Positions 33,818 to 43,751 of a DNA stretch of 64,000 bases are shown piece after piece; positions within the stretch are counted from its first letter, which is position 1; each line of letters begins with the position of its first letter. The stretch comes from Blasia pusilla (Eukaryota; Marchantiophyta; Marchantiopsida; Blasiales): NCBI GenBank assembly GCA_050084515.1, contig CM114273.1, positions 14,012,001-14,076,000 of the forward strand, read 5' to 3'. Position numbers and translations under genes: made by a program. Below the pieces are notes generated by a model. That model saw only the letters and a list, made by a program, of their open reading frames with translations. It searched no databases and was not told the DNA's origin.

Positions 33818-36400
33818 TTTTATGAATATATTTCTTGTCCATAGGAACCCCAAAGGGCCATGGGACTTGGCTTTGCAAGAAATTACATCCGTTTGATAAG
33901 AAAGTACTTGCAACAACAAGGGCTAAGAGGTCCTTTATGCCAGGTCATATGCATTTTCTCTAGTCTTCACACAGAAATATAGAAACATAGCAATTCAAAC
34001 TTGATGATGTTTAGCCATGAATTCAAAGACCTTGAGCTAGATTGCTAGGGCCAGTTAAGCAAGGATATCTGGAAAGTCAAGTCTAATGTGATTGTGAAAG
34101 GTTCAATGGAAAAGGTAATGATATTCATCATTAAGGATCCACATATTTTTTCTTCATTTTTGTTCTGTGAGAATAATCCTAGCTTTCTCAATCTCAAGAT
34201 CAATTGAATTGCATCTCAATCTTGCTAATGCATGATGTCATTTCAAGAGAATGGGGATAAAGATGTAAGAGACCTCCTTCATGGATCTGCTATTACTCAC
34301 ACAATTGTAGTAGTTCCTTCTTTGTCATTGAGCACAAAAACACCTCTAAAATTTCCTTGGATTTAGGGTTGTAGGATGAACAAAGATCACCGCCAATATC
34401 AAATGGGAGTTTTCATTTGAGTGATGAGCTCTTAATGTTGTAGTACCAAGAGCTATTCTAATGGTCATCTAGACAATATACACTTTCAACCTATGAGTGA
34501 AAAGCAATGGTTGTCGTGGCCACCAAGTTATTGACCACCATAATTTTTTTCCCAACTTACGACTTTGTAACACCAATTATTGATTATTAGTGTTGAGTTA
34601 TAGAATACCATTCACCTCCATTGAAATCAGCATACCAGGGAAATCATCTCGTGCATGATCGACTTTTGTCTACCGATCAACTCTACACTTGTTGTTCAAG
34701 TCTCCGAGGTGATTTTTTGATTTCATGGGTTTGAATTATGGGTTTCACTCTACAATACTTTGTAATTGGTAGCTACTCTATTTTAATGGAGAATTTTGCC
34801 TTGAAGCCCGTAGCTAAAATTGCCTCCCATTTCCACAGTGTGTTGCGTGTGGCTGCACTATACTATCTCCATCTTGGAGGCGCACCAACTTTGAGGAGTA
34901 GAGTGTATTTGATGATTGAGGAGATGATGCTTGTTTTTTGCACTATGTAATCCAGTATTGTGTTGTCATACTTATAGTGTAACATGCAAGCTTTGTCACA
35001 CTATATAGCCTTGACCACACCATACCTTCAAGGAGTATGACTTATTCATGACAAGAGGATTTTGGTGTTCTAGTTGAGTTGATGTTGACTTGCAGTTGTG
35101 AGGAGCAACACCAACATTATGTTGTAGGTTATTTATCCCGGTTTATTGCCGTGAACTTGTAAGGGGTTTCCTAGATGTTAGGTATTTTTTTATAGTGTTT
35201 GGATGTTTAGGGATGATGTGATCATCTTTGATGTATGAGAGTATATGAGTAAGGGGCGTAGACCCGTATGGGATGCCCAAGTTGATTTTTTTTTCCTATG
35301 CTTACTAGAACACATAAATCAAAGTAGAGTATGTCTCAACGTGTGAAAGAGTGTAGGTGCAAGTGTTGCAAGTTATTTTCCGAGTGACCGAGAGTAAAAT
35401 AATGAGGTTGAGAGTCACCATGTGAGAGGAGCACGAGTGCCGCTATAATGTCCTTCCAAGGTGGAGGGAGTAGCATCGGAGGTATTTATGCAAAGTGGCA
35501 TGAGAGATGGAATTATTTCCATAGTTTACTCAAAATTCAATCTCATTTCCTCCTCTCATATGTCCAAAATGAAATACATTTTGGAGTTGCTTAAAAGGCC
35601 CCCTCCTTTGTTGAAAAATCTATTTCTTTCTCTCTCCCTCTCCCATCTTGAAAATCAAACCCTAACAATTTTATTTTTTTAATTATTCATTCAAAAAACA
35701 CATACTTTCCACTTCTTTTAAAAAAATTGAATCACTTATAGCATCTTGCCTGTGCTATACATGGGTGAAAAAAATCCTCGTATGGGAAACCCATCCGTTA
35801 AATCTAGCTCCTCTTGTTAGTTCCTAGCTCTTCTTATAAAAAATACACTTGTCAATACGGGAGGAGTGCAAAAAGCATATGTGTAGACACTAGAGGAGGG
35901 GTTTTTCAAACCCCATCCACTTCTAATAAATAGATTCACGAAAAAATGAATATCATAAGTCATCTAAATTATTATTGGAGAATGTTCTGTCATTCCGAGA
36001 ACTCTTCTCATCTTGACACTTGACATTTTCAATCAATTAGATTGCTCGTCTTTTGAACCATTAGAATCTTTTAGAATTGATTTTAAATGACATGTAAATA
36101 TTGTGAGAAATCTTATGGGAATTAATATAAACCCATACCATTTAGTCGCCTTATATTAGTAGATTTTTAATAGAAGACTCTAACTAGAAATTAACTAGTT
36201 TCGTGGGGCCAAACTAGTCAATTAAGGGATGGTAGTGTTTGATGAAGTGGGCGGGCACGAGAATGTGCAAGGCTGTTGTAGTATGCGAAGTACAGTGCAC
36301 ACTATTTGGTCAGGTTATACTACCAGTATGCTGCCTGAGTGGTGACCAATTTTTCCTTAACAATAAGGGGGTCTTAAGTGGATAGGTGTCAACAAAGAAG
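33509..36400. other. AT-rich intergenic DNA with (GA)n microsatellite
   Basis: A GA run occupies about 33779-33814. The rest is AT-rich with no supported gene; the open frames of 60-75 codons (for example 34738 and 35461) have no recognisable features. Confidence 0.45.
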
Positions 36401-36432
36401 AACTTTAAAAGGAGAGGTTAAACACAATCCTC

Positions 36433-36480
36433 CACATAAGTTGACACCTCTCCTTAAAAGGAGAGGTGTCAACTTATGTG
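36433..36480. repeat. 48-bp palindrome (23-bp arms)
   Basis: The arms at 36433-36455 and 36458-36480 are exact reverse complements (CACATAAGTTGACACCTCTC.. and its partner) around a 2-base centre. An outer AATCCTC/GAGGATT pair extends the foldback with a bulge on the right side. A similar AAAAGGAGAGGTT word occurs just upstream at about 36408. Confidence 0.9.
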
Positions 36481-36619
36481 ATGTCAAAAGAGGATTTTTT
36501 CTAATCCGATCCTATTTTAGTTAATAAAATAAACTAGTTAGCATGCCCATGCTACGCACGGAAAGAGGTATTATTGCAAAGAATGATTAGAAAAAAAATG
36601 AAATTAAAGAGTGGACACT

Positions 36620-37125
36620 CTTTTTTAACCCACTTCTCACATACGTAAAATCACCACTAAAGCACTCTCCCCATAAATATAACCCCCATCAATCTAACTA
36701 AACCCCACTACTTCCTGCAATAATTATTGCCCAAGTTTTAACCCACTCTTCACATACATAAAATCACAACTAAACCACTCTCCCCATAAATATAACCCAT
36801 ATCAATCAAACTAAATCCCACTACTTCCTACAATAATTATTTATCAAGTTTTGACCCACTCTTCACATACATAAAATCACCACTAAATCACACCCCCATA
36901 AATATAACCCCCACCACATACATAAAATCACCACTAAACCGCTCCCCCATAACTATAACCCCCACCAATCAAATTAAATCCCACTACTTCCTACAATAAT
37001 TATTATTAAGTTTTAACCCACTCCTCACATATATAAAATCATCACTAAACCACTCTCCCATAAATATAACTGCCACCAATCAAATTAAATCCCACTACTT
37101 CTTACAATCATTATCACCCAAAGAT
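36620..37125. repeat. Satellite-like tandem array, about 4.5 copies of about 112 bp
   Basis: Each unit contains TTTAACCCACT, TCACATACATAAAATCACCA, a CTAAACCACTCTCCC block, ATAAATATAACC, AATCCCACTACTTCCT and ACAATAATTATT. Units start near 36626, 36739, 36853, 36914 (short) and 37013. One unit is internally deleted. AT-rich with low CpG. Confidence 0.85.
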
Positions 37126-40100
37126 TTTAATTTCTTCTCAAATCCATAGCTAGCCACAAAATGAATACATCAAGAAAAAATAGTAATATGTTACTATCTT
37201 GTCTTATTCTACTTGTGGGGTTGGGCATTATAGTATGGACTAGTAAGGTGTTCGTACGATGTACGGGAAATAAAAAATTGTTTAAAGAGCTAGTATATAA
37301 CTTGTGAAAGGAAGAGATTAATGATGTTACACATAAATTCAAAGTTTTCTTGTTGCCCTCAACATGGGAAACATTTTCTTATCGTCCAATTATCACATGT
37401 CAAATATAGAGGTGTTTGCGAATCAAGAAGGTAGTTTAAAAAAATCAAGAAAAGAGAAGGGGGAAAAATGGGAATTTTTTTTATGGGAAGACGAAACAAA
37501 ATTGGGAAGAAGGGGAATAAATAATGAGAAAAGGGGAGTTAATTTTTTTTAAAAAGCGCTAGGTTCGGTAGCCAGAACCTAGCGCCAACCTAACCCTTTT
37601 ACCCACCCAACCCTTAACGCCGCTGTCGCCGTCTCCGTAGATCCTGCGGCTCACAACATTTTAATTTGCGAGATCTGACGGCCCAGAAAAAGCGGGCCGT
37701 TAGATCCTTAATCCAACGGCAACAGCGGAGGGTCTGAGCGACCTTGCGCCTTCCCCTTTCTTCCTCCTCCCTTTGCCCCTACCCCTATTGCCCCACCATG
37801 CAATCCCTCATTTCTCGTGTCTCAGTGTCGCCCTCTCGCTCTCCTCAATCATGCACTTGATCTGCTCTTGAGTGCATGGGGGGCCACATCTCCCAACCCG
37901 GTGTCATCATGTCGTTGTGCACTCTTGAGAGCACGTGCGGGTTGTCAAAAGCGCTCGAAAGCGCACGGATCTTGACTCCAACATGCTCGAGTGCAGCTTG
38001 GGTGATTGGGCTCGGCTCTCGTGGGTTCTCTCTCTTGTGTGCTCTCTATTGCCGCGCTCTATACTTTGACGGGCTGACTTGGGGCACTCTGGGGCACTAT
38101 GGCTTAGGGCTTCTCTATCGTGTAAGCTTGGGGAACGTTGCTCTCATCTGTTCTCGTTCAACGCTCTCTCAACGCCTGCTCTCACTGTGCCTTGCTATCT
38201 TTGCACCATGCATTGGTCTATTGCTCTCCGCCTTGCCCGATTCTTCGATGTTGGAGCTTGGGGCTTTTATGCTGCCTCTATTCGCACTTTGTCTTTCTTT
38301 GTTCACTTTGAATCCTAAGGTGGATCTCATCCTGATGGCCATTGCTATTTGGCTGTGCTGGTGAATGTTCTCAGTGCTTCGCTGCATTGAAGTTCCTTGT
38401 CTTGCGATGCACAGGAGCAAGGGATGTGTGCCTCCCCTGCTGAAAAACCGTGGCTATGAGGGTGCCGTCTCTCATTGATTTGCTGTGAGGTCTCTATTAA
38501 TTAGCACTCTGTCTTTCTTTGTTCTCGTTGAATTTTAAGGTGAATCTCATCCTGAGTGCTATTGCTGTATGTTTGAACTCATGAACGTACTCAATGCTCG
38601 TTGCATTGAGGTTCTATTTCAAGATCGATTGGGCTTCAGACATCCTAAACCCTAAACAAGAGAACAAGATATATCGAGTAAGGGTAGCTCGGCGCTCTCC
38701 TGCGTTCCCGCTCCACCTACTTCAGCTATCCTCCGTCAGCTGCCTAGGTGGACACACTAGAGAGCGCCCACTTTGCTTTCCATTTTCCCTCTCGAGCACG
38801 TGCGTCCACTCTGCCTTTTCTAGTTAATAGTTTCCCTCTCAAGCTCTCCCGCTCCGCTCTTCTCCCTGTTTCTCGGCTCTTTGTTTCCGGATTTGCTGTC
38901 CTTTACTTACATTGAGCTAGGAGTAAAGTTTCAAGGGTGCACATAGTTGCAAGGCTCCAATTGCACCTTTTTCTTCCAACTCACAGTGAACGACCACTCT
39001 CACAATGCGTTTCAGAGCAGGACTTGGCACCTATTGCGCGGAGGGCCGAGAGGGAGGAATACTAGGGTGACTTTTCTAGCATAGTCATAGTGCGGTCATT
39101 TTCTTGCCTTGCCTAGTCTACAGACTTCTTTGCTTTGATTCTCATTGCCACTCTGTTCCGTTCTGTTTAGTGGTTGAGAATGGTTGCAGGGTTGAGATAG
39201 CTGTCGGTGCAGAAGGAGGGACGTGAGTAGTTCGAGAACTTTTGGAACTCAAGCTGAACTTGAACCCAGAGGGCCACTTAAAGCTCGTGTTGGTGCAGAT
39301 TGGATCTGCTAGACCGACGCGCAAGGGGATTGCAAGAGCTGTTGGTGCAGAAGGAGGGACGGGGGTAGTTCGAGAACTTCTGGAGCTCAAGTTGAACTCG
39401 AACCTCAAGGGGCACTTCAAAGTTGGCATTGTTGCAGATTGGAGGTGCTAGACTGACGTGCGAGGAGATTGTAGGAGCTGAATCCGAACTTGAACGCGAA
39501 GACGAAACTATTCAATGATTGGTCGAATTCATGGACTGCAGCAAGCAGATCGACTGATTTAGTAAAGCTTCATGAATAATGCACTCAATAGTATACATGA
39601 GAGTTCTAGGATCGCTTACGCGACCTACTATAGAGTTGCCCCCCGACATGCAATGAGATTTTTGTATTAGTGTAAAACGCCAGTAGAGCTCTGAGATCCA
39701 TTACACGATCTGTATATACACATACAGTTGTATCCGACTAAAGAAAGCAATGAATCTCAGCAGCTTGTGGAAAACGAAATGCATAAGCAAACCTCACCTG
39801 AAAAATAAATCTCAGCAGCTTGGAGTGTGCACAATGAGTGAAGTCTATTAATTGGATGCACACAATAAATACAGTGGTGTGTAAGCTCCTAAACTCTAAG
39901 GGAGGCTTTGGTAACTCTTCGAAAAATGAGAGGGTAATCACATCGACGGATATCCCCTGTTAGATCATAACTGTCACCAAGACAGAATTTGGAAGAAAAA
40001 AGAAACCCATTAGAAACGAATGCGGCGCATCCACGGATACCCCAAGAGGTTAACATGTGTAAAACCGCGCCCGAAAGTTTCACACGTGAGGAAAAAGTGA

Positions 40101-40340
40101 TGTAGAATGGTGTAGAACGTCACGTGTCAAAGGCGCAAGTGAGTGAGATGTCGTGCCTAACATATCCTCATTGGCGTAAAAAGGATCAAAATGAGAAGAA
40201 TTTGCTCCAATAATAATACAAAATATGCTAAATGCATTATTTGTTGACGCTCAAGGCTATGGGGCATTATATGCGAAGTAGAGTGCGCGCGATGTCTGCC
40301 CGTATGATGCGAAGTACAGTGACCACCACAGTGTGATAGC
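37126..40340. other. Intergenic region with several short repeats, no gene supported
   Basis: The region contains a foldback GCGCTAGGTTC/GAACCTAGCGC at 37556-37585. It also holds a direct repeat pair near 38284-38396 and 38502-38614 (about 218-bp period; shared TGTCTTTCTTTGTTC and AATCTCATCCTGA), and a 138-bp tandem pair at 39200-39476. A hydrophobic 162-codon frame at 37876-38364 overlaps the first repeat and has no recognisable start context or domain, so I do not call it a gene. Confidence 0.45.
39200..39476. repeat. Tandem duplication, two copies of about 138 bp
   Basis: Copies lie at 39200-39337 and 39338-39476. Both start GCTGT.GGTGCAGAAGGAGG, carry TAGTTCGAGAACTT and a GGAACTCAAG or GGAGCTCAAG half-palindrome, and end GCAGATTGGA..GGAGATTG. 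The half-palindrome is the same word as in the 18.9-20.35 kb array. Confidence 0.8.
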
Positions 40341-41193
40341 ACTATTTGGTGATGTTCGAGCCTGTGGCAGGCGTTCTTGGGCGACTGCCAGAAACATGCC
40401 AGTTCATTCGCGACTCGTACTGGAGTCCTTGGACTCTCATGGGACCGGGTCCTGAGCGAGGCTGCTTGAAGTCGGCGGGAGTTGTAAGAATGAGGTCGGT
40501 TCTCAGGTGGTCGGTTTCCATCATGTGTTTTTATTGAGGTTCATCATTCGTTTTTCTCAGGTGAGGAGTAGGAGAATGACTGAATGAATGTCCCGAGGTC
40601 GTGGGTGTTCGGATCGGTGTTTTCATGGCGGTTAACGGACTTGTGCTTGGAGATCTGTCGAGTGGGGCTGGTCTGTTCTCCCGTCGCAGGAAAAGAGAAG
40701 GGTTCCTCCTCGTCACATCGGATCCGAACAGCGCGCCTCTCCCCTCCCACGCGGAATTGGCCTTTGGACGGCTGAAGCGCGGCTGATCGGATGTCGCCTC
40801 ATCTGAAGTGGGACGGGACAGCGGGAGGGAATTCCATGAATTTCTGATGGGAATGCGGCGACGCCGCGCTTTGTCAGTGAAAGTCACGGCTCTTCTAGTG
40901 GATGGATAGCTGCTGATCCAGAAACACTTGCATCATCTCGCACTCCTCCACCAATCACGCTCCGACCGAAATCGATCCAAGGGTTCGACGGTTCTTCCGT
41001 TGATCATCTTTAGCTAATTTGGGGAAATTTGAGATGGAGGAGTGCTCATGCGATTGAGATTGGCGATGTCCGAGATGAGTCGATCGGTCTAGTGGTGAGA
41101 AACTGTGCGGATGGAACAGCCCGCGCTCCCTAAAGGGCTTTCCGTAATTGCTCGGCATGAGGGGTGAATTGACATGATTGAGGGCCGGTCGGC
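40341..41193 (+). promoter_or_regulatory. GC-rich 5' flank of the DRC8-like gene
   Basis: A GC-rich block precedes the ATG at 41194. Overlapping open frames on both strands here have no domain features. The promoter cannot be delimited by eye. Confidence 0.35.
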
Positions 41194-43073
41194 ATGGCGG
41201 ACGGGGAGAAAGCGGAAGGAGTAGCAGCAAGTCCTGAACTGGCATCGTCTCCGGTTCCAGTGCAGGAAGGCAGCCTTGCCGCAGACGAGAAGGAAGCAGG
41301 GGACATTCCTGCAGAGCTGCAGAGGAGAACCTCGAAAGAAGGGGGTGAAATCGCAGTGCAAACTCAGCGGAGGAGCTCCAAGGAAGGAGGCGATAGCTCC
41401 CAGCAACCGCAGAGGAGGGCGTCTAAGGAACAAGGCGAGGCAGGGACGGAGCCTCAAAGGAGAGCATCGAGGAAATTGTCAAGGAAAGGCTCGAAGAGCA
41501 CGGACGGGGCAGAGGCAGGTAAGGAGGCCAAGCGAAGAGATTCGAGGAGAGACTCTTTCGACGATGAGGAAGTGGAAGAGGTACCGAAGATTATGTACCC
41601 TATCGATCCCAAGATTCAACAGACGCTCCGGACGGCCTGGACCCTTTTCGTAAAGAAGAATCAGAAGAAAAAAACCGAGATCAGCGAAGGGCAAGTCCAT
41701 CTCCCTCAAATTCTGCAAAAACTGTAGAAGCAGCTCTGCGAAGATCGTCACGGAACATGTCCGCTTATTCACTCACCATAACATCAAGGCGGGTTCTCAT
41801 TTCGTCAGTGTAGAGAATGTCGAAAGAGCGGTTGCCTTCGAACGTTTATTAGAATCACGAGAAGAGAAAACCTTTCATGGAAGACACTGCTGGCATGACC
41901 CTTCTAACCAAGGAAGAAGCACAGAGAAGTTTGCACTCACCCTAGGTTCATCGAAGGTTGGAGTACATGTAGCCAGGGCTAGATTAGATATTTTGGGGCC
42001 AGCGTTCGCAGTAGAAAACTCATGTGGATGCTTGGTTTTGCAGAGACATTCCGACTGTTATGCGGTCTATCGGCATAAATCCCACAGAAACCCAGATAAA
42101 AAATTTCATTGCGTACGTGAGTTCGGTTGCCTCACCCCTTCCTTGCGTAAGGGAAGGCACGGTCATTCTGAGTACTCGCACCCATAGTGCATAGGACTTT
42201 CGTTCTTGTACTCCTTTCACACTAACCTCACTTTCACACAGGTCCAAAGCATCCGAACACAGGGATTAGCATGCAATGGATGGTACGAAACAGAGAGCCA
42301 CAAGGTCCGATGCGTAAGCATTAGTGTGTCTCTGACTCCATGACTCACACTAGATAGTTTGACACCAAAGAAGCGGATCCTTTTTTTGTTTGCGCAGACT
42401 AGGAGTCAGGATGTTCCGACTTGTTCCAAAGGTTTCCTGACCTACGAGAACTTCGAGCAGCGGGTTGCAGAGACTCTGCATCTAGAACCGGCCCAATGGA
42501 TTCGGAAATCGAGGACGAAATACTCGCAGCTTTGTATGTATGTGGGATGTTCACCTCTCTGCGACCAGTTCAGATGGCCCATTACCATTAGCTATTTCTT
42601 CCTCGCAGACTGTTTACATGATTAAATCTCCATTGAACACAGTAAAGGTTGATTAGGCGTGAACAGGACTAATGGCTGCTCGAAAGTTAACCGAAAACAA
42701 TATAAGCTCGAGGCCCGAAGTCTATTCTCTTGCTCTGTCCTGGCCAACTCTGAGTAGTCATTTGGTGTCGCTTGCAGACAATCTGCAACAACGAGGAAGA
42801 TGTGCCGGGTGAAAAGTTTAAGGTAAAAATCAATGTACACAGCCGTTGTGACTGGAGCTGATTCAAATCCAGTTAGATTTGACGTTCTTGTCGTGATTTT
42901 TTCTCCAGAAAATACTGATGACTAAAGGAGATGTCATGACGGACCCAGAAGGCTCAATGATGCTTCGAACTGCTAGAGACAGGGACACTGGGAAGGTATA
43001 CGTCCAAGAGTATGCAGATATCTTGGCGAAGGATGCTGTTCCACAACCACCACCTGACCCCACTGTTTGGTGA
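41194..43073 (+). pseudogene. DRC8/EFCAB2-like EF-hand protein gene, possibly damaged
   Basis: Exons traced: 41194-41690, 42044 to about 42115-42119, about 42397-42550, 42778-42822 and 42909-43073. The N-terminus (about 135 residues) is a disordered tail with repeated RRTSKE, RRSSKE and RRASKE motifs, likely basophilic-kinase sites. It is followed by an EF-hand helix (IQQTLRTAWTLF), a loop, then DIPTVMRSIGINPTETQIK, which matches the first EF-hand of dynein regulatory complex subunit 8. Next come GFLTYENFEQRVAETL, EDVPGEKFKKILM, and a last EF-hand loop RDTGKVYVQEYADIL ending PDPTVW. DRC8 sits in the nexin link of motile cilia. Intron 1 has a GC donor. In exon 3 the homology changes frame (IEDEILAAL lies in the +2 frame), and the segment expected between it and exon 4 was not found. 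Either the gene is damaged or there is an assembly error. Confidence 0.6.
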
Positions 43074-43751
43074 CCAAATTTTCGGATTGTCTGCTCTAGA
43101 GAGAGTCGAGGCAACCAAAACCTTCTCCCCGAATGACTTCACTCCCGCTAAGACAGGAATGCTAGAGAGTACGTCCTCGCAAATTACTACTGCAAATGGT
43201 AAGGCGAAAAGTCAACAGGAAAAGTCATGATTCCTTTCCCAAACGTGGGGATGAGATCTAATGAAGATTAAAGATTCTTTGACTAATTTCCCTGCTGAGT
43301 CTCCTCTCGAGAGAGGGTTTAGCGCCTCTGCACGTTTAGGAATTCAGTCGACTTCCTTACGATGAACACAAATGTGCTTCCTTCCATTCCTTGGCTGTTC
43401 AGGTCAGACATCTTTCCGATGAACTGCACATGACATTCATCCTCTCTGGTTACACACCGGTCACGTCGGTGACAGTAAGTTGCGAAGTAGCCCGAGTCCA
43501 AGTAGGAAAAAGACTTACAAGTAGTACAGATACAAATTGTGTGCACTCAAGAGTGATGGATGTCTGTCCATGGCCAACATCAGACCTGGAGGTGAGTGAC
43601 CATCCGAAATTCTATGCTGCGAGATTGTGGTGACAGCCATCAGAGGACCACTGATGAATATGCATTACTTGCACCCAGCTCTCCTCATAGAGGCTTAAAA
43701 AGTTCATTTCTGACTGCACTCAGTGTACACCCTTCTTTCGACAGTAACAAA
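43074..43751. other. Convergent 3' intergenic space between the DRC8-like gene and CSP41a
   Basis: 678 bp separate the two stop codons. The space probably holds both 3' UTRs; no further gene is supported. Confidence 0.5.

Noticed and set aside
36620-37125. CRISPR-like array
   Set aside because: Units are contiguous 112-bp tandem repeats without unique spacers, in a plant nuclear context.
37876-38364. 162-codon hydrophobic open frame
   Set aside because: It overlaps a direct repeat, has Leu/Ser/Cys-rich composition without a domain, and no exon partners.
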